Assembly: GCF_005938225.1 (NCBI RefSeq) | Contig: NZ_VCPC01000002.1 | Span: 434,001-498,000, forward strand | Reading direction: 5' to 3' | Length of the DNA stretch: 64,000 nt | DNA from: Arenibacterium halophilum | GTDB taxonomy: Bacteria; Pseudomonadota; Alphaproteobacteria; Rhodobacterales; Rhodobacteraceae | Shown: one piece after another, positions 35,891 through 44,426 of the stretch | Position numbering within the stretch: the first letter of the stretch is position 1 | Layout: each line of letters begins with the position of its first letter | Translations under genes and position numbers: made by a program | The notes under the pieces: generated by a model | The model's database searches: none | The model's input: the letters and a program-made list of their open reading frames with translations, nothing else | What the model was told of the DNA's origin: nothing

Positions 35891-36922
35891 ATGACGACAC
35901 GACGCAAGTTTCTGACCGGGGCGGCCGCCGCTGCCCCCGCCGCGCTGGCGACGCCTGCGCTGGCCCAATCCACCATCAAATGGCGGATGCAGACCTATGC
36001 GGGCCCGGCGCTGGCCGAGCACGTGATCGACCCGGCCATCAAGATGTTCAACACCATCGCCGGCGACCGGATGCAGATCGAACTGTTCTATGCCGATCAG
36101 CTGGTCCCGACCGGAGAGCTGTTCCGCGCCATGCAGCGCGGCACCATCGACGCGGTGCAGTCAGACGACGATTCGATGGCCTCGCCGACCGAAGTGACGG
36201 TGTTCGGCGGCTACTTCCCATTCGCCTCGCGCTATTCGCTGGATGTGCCGGTGCTGTTCAACCAGTACGGGTTGAACGAAATCTGGGACGAGGAATATTC
36301 CAAGGTTGGCGTGAAGCACATCAGCGCAGGCAGCTGGGACCCGTGCCATTTCGCCACCAAGGACCCGATCCGCAGCCTGAAGGACCTTGAAGGCAAGCGC
36401 GTTTTCACCTTCCCGACGGCGGGCCGCTTCCTGGCGCAGTTCGGCGTGGTGCCGGTGACACTGCCGTGGGAAGACATCGAAGTCGCGGTGCAGACCGGCG
36501 AGTTGGACGGCATCGCGTGGTCGGGCATCACCGAGGATTACACCGTCGGCTGGGCGGATGTGACGAACTACTTCCTGACCAACAACATTTCGGGCGCCTG
36601 GGCCGGCAGCTTCTTTGCCAACATGGACCGTTGGAACGAGTTGCCGGAAGACCTGCAAACCCTGTTCCGGGTCTGCTGTGACCAGTCTCATTACTATCGC
36701 CAGTGGTGGTACTGGGGCGGCGAGGCCTCGCTGCGGGTCGATGGCACCAAGATGGAGCTGACCACGATCCCCGATGCCGAATGGCAGACGGTCGAAGATG
36801 CGGCGGTGAAGTTCTGGGATGAAATCGCCGCCGAAAGCGAAACCAAGGCCCGGGTCGTGGAAATCTTCCGCAAATACAACTCGGATATGGCCAAGGCCGG
36901 GCGCCCCTACCGCTACGGCTAA
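35891..36922 (+). CDS. TRAP transporter periplasmic binding protein (DctP type)
   Basis: 343 residues with a twin-arginine style leader (TTRRKFLTGAAAAAPAALA, cleavage near residue 26 after ALA). The mature protein has the two-lobe TRAP fold; GKRVFTFPTAGRFLAQFG holds the position of the conserved substrate-binding Arg. The helix QSHYYRQWWYWGGEASLR is rich in aromatic residues and resembles TakP-group binding proteins of 2-oxo acids. GGAGAG precedes the ATG. The substrate is best guessed from the downstream ligase and dehydrogenases. Confidence 0.9.
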   Translation: MTTRRKFLTGAAAAAPAALATPALAQSTIKWRMQTYAGPALAEHVIDPAIKMFNTIAGDRMQIELFYADQLVPTGELFRAMQRGTIDAVQSDDDSMASPTEVTVFGGYFPFASRYSLDVPVLFNQYGLNEIWDEEYSKVGVKHISAGSWDPCHFATKDPIRSLKDLEGKRVFTFPTAGRFLAQFGVVPVTLPWEDIEVAVQTGELDGIAWSGITEDYTVGWADVTNYFLTNNISGAWAGSFFANMDRWNELPEDLQTLFRVCCDQSHYYRQWWYWGGEASLRVDGTKMELTTIPDAEWQTVEDAAVKFWDEIAAESETKARVVEIFRKYNSDMAKAGRPYRYG

Positions 36923-36995
36923 GCCCTGCAGGCCGGGCAGACCCCGGGCCCGATGCACCATACCGCCGCTTCCTGCCGGGGCAGGGGCGGCCCCA

Positions 36996-37017
36996 CCCGG
37001 GCCACACGCGGCCCGGG
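36996..37017 (+). terminator. Strong hairpin between the binding protein and the ligase gene
   Basis: CCCGGGCC-ACACGC-GGCCCGGG forms an 8-bp all-GC stem with no T-run after it. Placed after a periplasmic binding protein gene, such a hairpin commonly protects the upstream mRNA and reduces downstream reading; that role is inferred. Confidence 0.5.
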
Positions 37018-37042
37018 GCCACCCCCCGGCTCGGAGAGATTT

Positions 37043-38407
37043 ATGCCCGGAAACCTTACACTTGACGCGCTGCGCACCCTGACCGAAACGGGCGAGATCG
37101 ACACCGTTCTTGTCTGCGCCATCGACATGCAGGGCCGGTTGATGGGCAAACGCTTTCACGCCGCGCATTTCTGCGAAAGCGCGTGGAAGGAAACCCATTG
37201 CTGCAATTATCTGCTGGCGACCGACCTGGAGATGTGGACAGTGGACGGCTATGAATCGACCAGCTGGGAACGCGGCTACGGCGATTACACGCTGCGCCCC
37301 GACCTGGACACGCTGCGCCGCGCCGCATGGCTGGAAGGCACCGCGCTGGTGCTGTCGGACATCCTTGACCACCACGGGCACGCGCCGGTTGAACATTCGC
37401 CGCGTGCGCTGCTGAAGGCGCAGATCGCCCGCCTGGCCGAAATGGGCTATACCGCGACCACGGCGACCGAGCTTGAATTCTTTCTGTTCGAGCAGAGCTT
37501 TGACGCGCTGCGCAAGGATGGCTATCGCACGCTCGAGCCGATTTCCGGCTACAACGAGGATTACGCGATCTTCCAGACCACCAAGGAAGAAAAGATCATG
37601 CGCACCCTGCGCAACGGCTTGTACAAATCCGGCATTCCTGTGGAAAGTTCCAAGGGTGAGGCCGAGGCTGGCCAGGAAGAATTCAACATTCGCTATGCCG
37701 AGGCGATGGACACGGCAGACCACCACACGATTTCCAAACACGCCGCGAAAGAGGTCGGCTGGCAGCAAGGTCACGCCGTCAGCTTCCTGCCGAAATGGGC
37801 CCCTGACCGGGTTGGCTCGGCGGCGCATATCCATGTGTCGCTGCGCAACAAGGATGGCGATCCGGTGTTTCACGACCCAAAGGCCGAGCTGGGTATGTCC
37901 GAGCTGGCGCGCCATTTTCTGGGCGGTCTGCTGACCTATGCCGATGATATCACGTATTTCTTCGCGCCCTACGTGAACAGCTACAAGCGGTTCCAGAAAG
38001 GCAGCTTTGCCCCCACGCGCAAGGTCTGGTCGGTCGACAACCGCACCGCCGCCTTCCGTCTGTGCGGCGACAGTTCGCCCGCCGTGCGGGTTGAGTGCCG
38101 CGTGCCCGGCGCCGACATGAACCCCTACCTGGCCATGGCCGCGCTTTTTGCCGCGGGGATCAAGGGGATCGAGGAAAAACTTGATCCGGGCAAGCCGTCG
38201 GACGGCGACGCCTATGAGGGCACGAAGAAGGAAATCCCGACCACGCTGATGTCGGCCACGCTGGCGATGGCACAGTCGGAGATGCTGAAAGCGGCCTTTG
38301 GCGAGGCTGTCGTGCGCCACTATACCCGCGCCGCCGAGTGGGAGCAGGAGGCGTTCAACGCCGCCGTCACCGACTGGGAAATCAAGCGGGGGTTCGAGCG
38401 CGCCTGA
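37043..38407 (+). CDS. Glutamine synthetase family protein, glutamate-amine ligase-like
   Basis: 454 residues with beta-grasp and catalytic domains of the type III/GlnT-PuuA group. Metal and glutamate sites: TATELEFFLFEQSF, SSKGEAEAGQEEFNIRYAEA, GSAAHIHVSLR, and NSYKRFQKGSFAPT. It lacks the adenylylation site and length of the nitrogen-assimilating GlnA. Members join the gamma-carboxyl of glutamate to amines such as putrescine, ethanolamine or isopropylamine. GGAGAG precedes the ATG. Between the TRAP genes and two dehydrogenases, it probably primes an amine or amino alcohol for oxidation. Confidence 0.87.
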   Translation: MPGNLTLDALRTLTETGEIDTVLVCAIDMQGRLMGKRFHAAHFCESAWKETHCCNYLLATDLEMWTVDGYESTSWERGYGDYTLRPDLDTLRRAAWLEGTALVLSDILDHHGHAPVEHSPRALLKAQIARLAEMGYTATTATELEFFLFEQSFDALRKDGYRTLEPISGYNEDYAIFQTTKEEKIMRTLRNGLYKSGIPVESSKGEAEAGQEEFNIRYAEAMDTADHHTISKHAAKEVGWQQGHAVSFLPKWAPDRVGSAAHIHVSLRNKDGDPVFHDPKAELGMSELARHFLGGLLTYADDITYFFAPYVNSYKRFQKGSFAPTRKVWSVDNRTAAFRLCGDSSPAVRVECRVPGADMNPYLAMAALFAAGIKGIEEKLDPGKPSDGDAYEGTKKEIPTTLMSATLAMAQSEMLKAAFGEAVVRHYTRAAEWEQEAFNAAVTDWEIKRGFERA

Positions 38408-38420
38408 CGCGCCCGACCCC

Positions 38421-38441
38421 TGTGGATAATCGTGTGGACAA
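38421..38441 (-). promoter_or_regulatory. Two tandem DnaA-box-like 9-mers
   Basis: TGTGGATAA (38421-38429) is the exact complement of the DnaA box TTATCCACA; TGTGGACAA (38433-38441) differs by one base. Both have the same orientation, 12 bp apart. They lie between the ligase and aldehyde dehydrogenase genes, with no replication gene nearby. A single exact match could be chance in 64 kb; the pair is less likely to be. Confidence 0.35.
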
Positions 38442-38513
38442 CCCGGCAAAGCGCCGGAGTCCAGACGCTTGCACTGAAATGTTGATCCTCGTGGTCCGAG
38501 GATGGAGATGGAA

Positions 38514-39896
38514 ATGACACAGGTTCTGAAATGTATCTCGCCGATCGACGGATCGGTGTTCGCCGAACGCCCCGCGCTGAGCGGCGAAGCCGCGCGCGCC
38601 GCAGTTGCCCGCGCCAGCAAGGCGCAAAAGGCCTGGGCGGCGCGGCCCTTGCAGGAGCGCGTTGATCTGGTGATGAAGGGCGTTGCCCGCATTGGAGAGA
38701 TGAACGACGAGATCGTTCCCGAACTGGCCCACATGATGGGGCGGCCCGTGCGCTATGGCGGCGAATTCGGCGGCTTCAACGAGCGCGCAAGCTATATGGC
38801 CGAGATTGCCGAGCGCGCACTGGCGCCGATCAACATCGAAGACAGCGCCAAGTTCCGCCGCCTGATCAAGCGCGAACCCCATGGCCTCGTGCTGATCATC
38901 GCGCCGTGGAACTACCCCTACATGACGGCGATCAACGGCGTCGCGCCCGCGCTGATCGCGGGCAATACCGTGCTGCTGAAACACGCCACCCAGACCCTGC
39001 TGGTGGGCGAACGCATGGCGCGCGCCTTCCACGAGGCCGGTGTGCCCGAGGACGTTTTCCAGAACGTGTTCCTGGATCACGACACCACCTCTGGGTTGAT
39101 CGCCGAAAAATCCTTTGGCTTCGTGAACTTCACCGGCTCGGTCGGGGCGGGGCAGGCGATTGAACGCGCCGCTGCGGGCACCTTTACCGGCGTCGGGCTG
39201 GAGTTGGGCGGCAAGGACCCGGGCTATGTGATGGAAGACGCGGACGTGCAGGCGGCCGCCGACACGCTGATCGACGGGGCGATGTTCAACTCGGGCCAGT
39301 GCTGCTGTGGGATCGAACGGATCTATGTGCATGAAAGCCTGTTCGACGATTTCCTTGGCCGCGCGCTGGAGATCGTGAACGGCTATACCCTTGGCAACCC
39401 GCTGGACCAAACCACGACCATGGGCCCGATGGCGCATGTGCGCTTTGCCGAACTGGTGCGGTCGCAGACCGCCGAGGCCGTCGCCGCAGGCGCCAAGGCC
39501 CATGTCGCGCCCTTTGCGGGCGACGACGGCGGCGCCTATCTGGGCCCGCAGATCCTCACCAACGTCGATCACACCATGCGCGTGATGCGCGAGGAAAGTT
39601 TCGGCCCTGTGGTCGGCATCATGCCGGTCAAATCCGACGAAGAGGCGCTGGCCTTGATGAACGACAGCGATTTCGGGCTGACCGCCTCGCTCTGGACACA
39701 GGACGTGGAGCGCGCCGAACGTCTGGGCGGCGCCATCGACACCGGCACCGTGTTCCTGAACCGCGCCGATTACCTTGACCCGGCGCTGTGCTGGACCGGC
39801 TGCAAATCCACCGGCAAGGGCGGATCGCTGTCGGAAATCGGCTATCACAACCTGACCCGCCCCAAATCCTACCATCTGAAAAAGGTGACACAATGA
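38514..39896 (+). CDS. NAD(P)-dependent aldehyde dehydrogenase
   Basis: 460 residues. Motifs: APWNYPYMTAINGVAPALIAGN for the cofactor, NFTGSVGAGQAIERAAAG, the general-base Glu in GVGLELGGKDPGYV, and the catalytic Cys in FNSGQCCCGIERIYV. It should oxidise an aldehyde to the acid. ATG 38514 follows GGAGATGGA; in-frame ATGs 6 and 12 bp earlier are weaker. Its stop overlaps the alcohol dehydrogenase start (ATGA), so the pair act as an alcohol to aldehyde to acid module. Confidence 0.92.
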   Translation: MTQVLKCISPIDGSVFAERPALSGEAARAAVARASKAQKAWAARPLQERVDLVMKGVARIGEMNDEIVPELAHMMGRPVRYGGEFGGFNERASYMAEIAERALAPINIEDSAKFRRLIKREPHGLVLIIAPWNYPYMTAINGVAPALIAGNTVLLKHATQTLLVGERMARAFHEAGVPEDVFQNVFLDHDTTSGLIAEKSFGFVNFTGSVGAGQAIERAAAGTFTGVGLELGGKDPGYVMEDADVQAAADTLIDGAMFNSGQCCCGIERIYVHESLFDDFLGRALEIVNGYTLGNPLDQTTTMGPMAHVRFAELVRSQTAEAVAAGAKAHVAPFAGDDGGAYLGPQILTNVDHTMRVMREESFGPVVGIMPVKSDEEALALMNDSDFGLTASLWTQDVERAERLGGAIDTGTVFLNRADYLDPALCWTGCKSTGKGGSLSEIGYHNLTRPKSYHLKKVTQ

Positions 39897-41038
39897 AACT
39901 GACCGGCAACTGGTCCTATCCCACGGCGATCAAATTCGGCGCCGGGCGCATCGCCGAACTGGCCGAGGCCTGCACCGCCTGCGGCATCACCAATCCGCTG
40001 CTTGTCACCGACAAGGGGCTGGCGGGCCTGCCGATCACGGCGCAGGCGCTTGATATCCTTGACGCCGCCGGCCTGGGCCGCGCGATGTTTTCGGACGTTG
40101 ACCCGAACCCGAACGAGCTGAACCTGGCCGCCGGGCTGAAGGTGTACCGCGAAGGCGGGCACGACGGGGTGATCGCCTTTGGCGGTGGCTCGGGTCTGGA
40201 CCTGGGCAAGATGGTTGCCTTCATGTCGGGCCAGTCGCGCCCGGTGTGGGACTTCGAAGATGTGGGCGATTGGTGGACGCGGGCCGACCCCGATGGCATC
40301 GCGCCGATCATCGCGGTGCCCACCACTGCCGGCACGGGCAGCGAAGTGGGGCGCGCCAGCGTCATCACCAATTCCGAAACCCATGTGAAGAAGATCATCT
40401 TCCACCCCAAGGTGCTGCCCTCGGTGGTGATTTCCGACCCGGAGCTGACCGTGGGCATGCCCAAGGCAATCACCGCGGGCACCGGCATGGATGCCTTTGC
40501 CCATTGTCTCGAGGCCTATTGCTCGCCGCATTATCACCCGATGAGCCAGGGCATCGCGCTGGAAGGGATGCGGCTGGTGAACGAATACCTGCCGCGTGCC
40601 TATGACGATGGTACCGACCTCGAGGCGCGCGCCCACATGATGAGCGCGGCAGCCATGGGCGCGGTGGCGTTCCAGAAGGGGCTGGGCGCGATCCATGCCC
40701 TGAGTCACCCGATCGGAGCGGTCTACAACACCCACCACGGCACCACGAACGCGGTGGTGATGGGCGCGGTTCTGGCCTTCAACCGCCCCGAGATCGAGGA
40801 CCGTCTGGATGCGGCGGCGGCCTACCTGGGGATCCCGGGCGGCTATGCCGGGTTCTGCGACCATGTGGCGAACCTGTGCGCGCGGCTGAACATTCCCGAA
40901 GGGCTGCGCGCGCTTGGCGTGGGCGATGACCGGCTGGAAGAGTTGACCGAGATGGCGCTGCAAGACCCCAGTACCGGCGGCAACCCGGTTGAAATGACGC
41001 GCGAAAACACGCTGGCCCTGTTCCGCGCCGCGCTGTGA
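39893..41038 (+). CDS. Iron-containing alcohol dehydrogenase
   Basis: 381 residues of the group III (iron) alcohol dehydrogenases. Motifs: FGGGSGLDLGKMVA for NAD, TTAGTGSEVGRASVITN, and metal ligands in GTGMDAFAHCLEAYCSPHYH and ALSHPIGAVYNTHHGTTNAV. It oxidises a primary alcohol to the aldehyde used by the preceding gene product. The coupled start (ATGA) and the terminator hairpin right after it mark it as the end of the operon. Confidence 0.92.
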   Translation: MKLTGNWSYPTAIKFGAGRIAELAEACTACGITNPLLVTDKGLAGLPITAQALDILDAAGLGRAMFSDVDPNPNELNLAAGLKVYREGGHDGVIAFGGGSGLDLGKMVAFMSGQSRPVWDFEDVGDWWTRADPDGIAPIIAVPTTAGTGSEVGRASVITNSETHVKKIIFHPKVLPSVVISDPELTVGMPKAITAGTGMDAFAHCLEAYCSPHYHPMSQGIALEGMRLVNEYLPRAYDDGTDLEARAHMMSAAAMGAVAFQKGLGAIHALSHPIGAVYNTHHGTTNAVVMGAVLAFNRPEIEDRLDAAAAYLGIPGGYAGFCDHVANLCARLNIPEGLRALGVGDDRLEELTEMALQDPSTGGNPVEMTRENTLALFRAAL

Positions 41039-41047
41039 CGTAACGAT

Positions 41048-41083
41048 GATACCGGGCCGGGCATCGCGCCGCGGCCCGGTATC
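41048..41083 (+). terminator. Hairpin terminator after the alcohol dehydrogenase
   Basis: A perfect 12-bp stem, GATACCGGGCCG at 41048-41059 pairing with CGGCCCGGTATC at 41072-41083, begins 10 bp after the stop. No T-run follows, as is common in high-GC alphaproteobacteria. Confidence 0.75.
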
Positions 41084-41152
41084 CCACGGCACCGTTGCCT
41101 TTCCTGTCCCGCCTCTGGCACAGTCGCCGGGGATGGATTGGAAAGGATACCG

Positions 41153-41773
41153 ATGTTCACCGTTCACCACCTGAACAATTCGCGCTCGCAGCGCATCCTG
41201 TGGCTGCTTGAAGAACTCGAGCTGCCCTATGACCTGCGGAGGTATGAACGCGACGCGGTCACCAACCTTGCGCCGTCCGAGCTGGCCTCGGTGCATCCGC
41301 TGGGCAAATCGCCGGTGCTGGAACATGAAGGTCGCCGGATCGTCGAAAGCGGCGCGATTGTCGAATACCTCTGCGCGCGGCACGGGCGGCACATGCTGCC
41401 CCGCGTCGGCAGCGACGAGGCGATCACCCACCTTGAGCTGATGCATTTTGCCGAAGGGTCCGCGATGACGCCGATCCTGCTGGCTCTATACACACGCCGA
41501 CTGGGAGAAGCCGCCGCGCCCCTGGGACCGCGCATCGAACAGCAGCTCAGCAGCCATTTCGCCTATATGGAACAGATGCTGCGCCCCTCGGGGCATTTCG
41601 TGCTGGATGACATTTCCGCCGTGGACGTGATGATGAGCTTTCCGGCCGAGATTGCCATCGCGCAGGGGCGGGGCAAGGTCTATCCTGGGCTCTCGGCATT
41701 TGTCGAGATGATCCACGCCCGCCCGGCCTGGCTGCGCGCGCTGGATCGCGGTGGCGCCTACAGTTTTGCCTGA
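41153..41773 (+). CDS. Glutathione S-transferase
   Basis: 206 residues. The thioredoxin-fold domain starts MFTVHHLNNSRSQRILWLLE with the catalytic Ser/Asn position, then HPLGKSPVLEHEGRRIVESG for glutathione binding (the Pro and Glu-Ser pair). A helical domain follows from about residue 85. GAAAGGAT precedes the ATG at 41153. Its 3' end overlaps the convergent EamA gene by 16 bp. Substrate unknown. Confidence 0.88.
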   Translation: MFTVHHLNNSRSQRILWLLEELELPYDLRRYERDAVTNLAPSELASVHPLGKSPVLEHEGRRIVESGAIVEYLCARHGRHMLPRVGSDEAITHLELMHFAEGSAMTPILLALYTRRLGEAAAPLGPRIEQQLSSHFAYMEQMLRPSGHFVLDDISAVDVMMSFPAEIAIAQGRGKVYPGLSAFVEMIHARPAWLRALDRGGAYSFA

Positions 41774-42672
41774 ATGCGGGCGGTGTTGCGTTCGCGCCCG
41801 GCGATGAACAGGCTGGCGCCAAAGATCACTCCGGCCCCGATCAGCGTGTAGCGGTCGGGGATTTCGCCGAACAGCCAGGCGCCCAGAAGTGCCGTCCAGA
41901 TCAGTTTCAGAAAGTCGAACGGCAAAACGGCCGAGGCATCTGCTTCGCGGAAGGACTGGCTGATCGCCAGCTGCGCGATGGACCCGATGATGCCGATGAA
42001 CACCAGTCCGCCCCATGCCGGCAGAGTGGGCCATTGCCAGACCCAGATCGCCGGACCGGCGGAAAAGACCGCAAGGAAGATGCTGGCCCAGGCCACGATT
42101 GTCAGGCTGCTTTCCGTGCGTGACAGCAGCTTGATGACAATCATCGCCAAGGCCCAGAGGGCGGCCGAAACCACCGCCAGAATGGCGCCCGTTTCGATCA
42201 CCGCGAACCCGGGGCGCAGCACGATCAGCATGCCACCAAACCCCGCAAAGATCGCCGCGAACCGGTGAATCCGAAAGGTTTCGCCCAGAAGTACGACGCC
42301 AAGCGCTGCGGCAAAGATCGGGGCGGTAAAGCTGAGCGCGGTAACCTTGGCAAGCGGTGTCATGGCGATGGCAGAAAAGAACATCAGCATCGCCACGGCG
42401 TTGATCGCGCCGCGCAGGGCATGCATGGGGAACCGCTTGGTGCGCAGCTGCGCGAAACGCGCCGAAACCAGCATGGGCAGAAGGAAACAGAAACCGAAGA
42501 CATTGCGCAGAAAGGCGATTTGCAGCGCTGGCAGCTCGGCCGACACCATCCGCACCACCGCGTGCATGGTGGCGAAGGCAACCGTCGAGGCGATCATCAA
42601 GAGCGCGCCGCGCATTGCCGGTGTCTGCTGGTCCCAGGCACCCCGGGCCGCGGTCATGTTCACATAGGCCAT
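41758..42672 (-). CDS. DMT family (EamA) transporter
   Basis: 304 residues with ten membrane helices in two EamA repeats; the first repeat includes ALLMIASTVAFATMHAVVRM, the second ALWALAMIVIKLLSRTESSL and IGSIAQLAISQSFREADASA. The drug/metabolite transporter family exports amino acids, metabolites or drugs. AAGGAGG lies 11 bp before the ATG. The coding region overlaps the end of the GST gene on the other strand. Confidence 0.88.
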   Translation of the reverse strand: MAYVNMTAARGAWDQQTPAMRGALLMIASTVAFATMHAVVRMVSAELPALQIAFLRNVFGFCFLLPMLVSARFAQLRTKRFPMHALRGAINAVAMLMFFSAIAMTPLAKVTALSFTAPIFAAALGVVLLGETFRIHRFAAIFAGFGGMLIVLRPGFAVIETGAILAVVSAALWALAMIVIKLLSRTESSLTIVAWASIFLAVFSAGPAIWVWQWPTLPAWGGLVFIGIIGSIAQLAISQSFREADASAVLPFDFLKLIWTALLGAWLFGEIPDRYTLIGAGVIFGASLFIAGRERNTARIQAKL

Positions 42673-42857
42673 CTGTCTGTCGGCCTCCTTACGGGCCGTC
42701 TGTCACCGGTTTGCTTAACGTGGCAAGCATTCCTTGACCAGAGGTGTTTATATCGGAACGGAATTTCGTTCTGCGGAAAAACTGGCTGGCGCGGTCTTGT
42801 CTTTCCACCGGCTTTCCCTAAGGTTCGGCCGGAAATCTCACGACGGACGACACCGCA

Positions 42858-44426
42858 ATGATCGATATTCGCCCCCCTCAGCCAGAGGCCCCGCCAACAG
42901 CCACAGTGGTTGACATGATCCGTGCCAGTGCCAGCAAAGATCCCGGGAAAGAGGCGGTGATTTGCGGCGATATCCGCCTGACATGGGCGCAGTTCGACGC
43001 GCGGGTGAACCGCGTGGCGCAGGCGCTGATTGCCACGGGTGTGCAAAAGGGCGACCGGGTGGCGATCCTGTCGCCGAATTCCATCGCCATGGCCGAGCTG
43101 TTCATCGGCATCATGCGGGCGGGCGGTGTGGTCACGCCGCTGTCGACAATGGCCTCGTCCGAGGCGCTGGAGAAGATGCTGGCGGATTGCGGTGCCAAGG
43201 CGCTGTTTCTGGCCGACCAATACCGCGCCCTGGTGGATCGCTTCATCGATGCGGCGCCGCTGAACCGGGTGGCGCTGGATTTCACCGCGCCGGGGTTTGA
43301 CGATTATGAAACGCTGCTGGCCGCCGCGGATGACAGCGATCCGATGGTCCCGATCGCCATGTCGGATCCGGTGAACCTGATCTACTCCTCGGGCACCACC
43401 GGCACGCCCAAAGGCATCCTGCACAACCACTGGATGCGCGCGGCCCAGATGGACCGGGTCCACGCCAACGGCTATGACGACAACGCGCGCACGCTGCTGT
43501 CGACACCGCTTTATTCCAACACCACCATCGTGTCGTTCCTGCCGACGCTGGTGGGCGGTTCGACCGTTGTCCTGATGCCGAAATTCGAGGCCCGCCAATA
43601 CCTTGCGCTGGTTCAGGCGGAACGGATCACCCACACGATGCTGGTGCCGGTGCAGTACAAGCGCATCATGGATGTGCCCGATTTCGACAGCTTCGATCTG
43701 TCGACGATGAAGGTGAAATTCTCGACGTCGGCGCCGCTGCGGGCCGATGTGAAAGCTGACGTTCTGGCGCGGTTTCCCGGCAAGCTGGTGGAATATTACG
43801 GGCTGACGGAAGGGGGCGGAGTCACGGTTCTGGTCGCCGACGAACACCCAGAAAAGCTGCATACCGTGGGCTTGCCTGCACCGGGCTGCGACATTCGCCT
43901 GATCGGCCCGGACGGGGCTGAAGTGGCGTCGGGGCAGGTTGGGGAAATCTGCGGCCGCTCACCTACGATGATGGCCGGGTATTTCGGCCGTGACGATCTG
44001 ACGGAAGAGTACATCTGGACAGACGACGCGGGCAAAGTTTACTTCCGTTCGGGCGATATGGGCAGTTTCGATGCCGACGGGTTTCTTGTGCTGTCGGATC
44101 GCAAGAAAGACATGATTATCTCCGGCGGGCTCAACATCTTTGCCAACGATCTTGAATTGATCCTGCTGGCCGATCCGGATGTGACGGATGCGGCGGTGAT
44201 CGGCGTGCCGTCCGAAGCTTGGGGCGAAACGCCGTTGGGTCTGGTTGTGCTGAGGCCCGGTGCGACGGCCTCGGCCGAAGATATTTGCGCCCGTGCCAAT
44301 GCGCGCCTTGGCAAGAGCCATCGGCTGTCCAAGGTCGAACTGCGGGACGTGTTGCCGCGCAGCTCCATCGGGAAAATCCTGAAGAAGGAACTACGCGCCC
44401 CTTATTGGGAGAGCGCGTCGGCATGA
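42858..44426 (+). CDS. AMP-dependent acyl-CoA synthetase/ligase
   Basis: 522 residues of the ANL family. The AMP-binding motif is LIYSSGTTGTPKGILHNH, followed by YYGLTEGGGVTV, DGFLVLSDRKKDMIISGG and the C-terminal catalytic Lys in RSSIGKILKKELR. It activates a carboxylic acid to its CoA ester through an acyl-AMP. The stop overlaps the 3-hydroxyacyl-CoA dehydrogenase start, so they share a transcript. Acid substrate unknown; the FCS/MACS-like core gives no firm guide. Confidence 0.92.
   Translation: MIDIRPPQPEAPPTATVVDMIRASASKDPGKEAVICGDIRLTWAQFDARVNRVAQALIATGVQKGDRVAILSPNSIAMAELFIGIMRAGGVVTPLSTMASSEALEKMLADCGAKALFLADQYRALVDRFIDAAPLNRVALDFTAPGFDDYETLLAAADDSDPMVPIAMSDPVNLIYSSGTTGTPKGILHNHWMRAAQMDRVHANGYDDNARTLLSTPLYSNTTIVSFLPTLVGGSTVVLMPKFEARQYLALVQAERITHTMLVPVQYKRIMDVPDFDSFDLSTMKVKFSTSAPLRADVKADVLARFPGKLVEYYGLTEGGGVTVLVADEHPEKLHTVGLPAPGCDIRLIGPDGAEVASGQVGEICGRSPTMMAGYFGRDDLTEEYIWTDDAGKVYFRSGDMGSFDADGFLVLSDRKKDMIISGGLNIFANDLELILLADPDVTDAAVIGVPSEAWGETPLGLVVLRPGATASAEDICARANARLGKSHRLSKVELRDVLPRSSIGKILKKELRAPYWESASA

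Noticed and set aside
36161-38734. Minus-strand open frame of 857 codons across the TRAP/ligase genes
   Set aside because: It is antisense to the DctP, ligase and dehydrogenase genes, all with clear family motifs; high GC makes long antisense frames common. No domain recognised.
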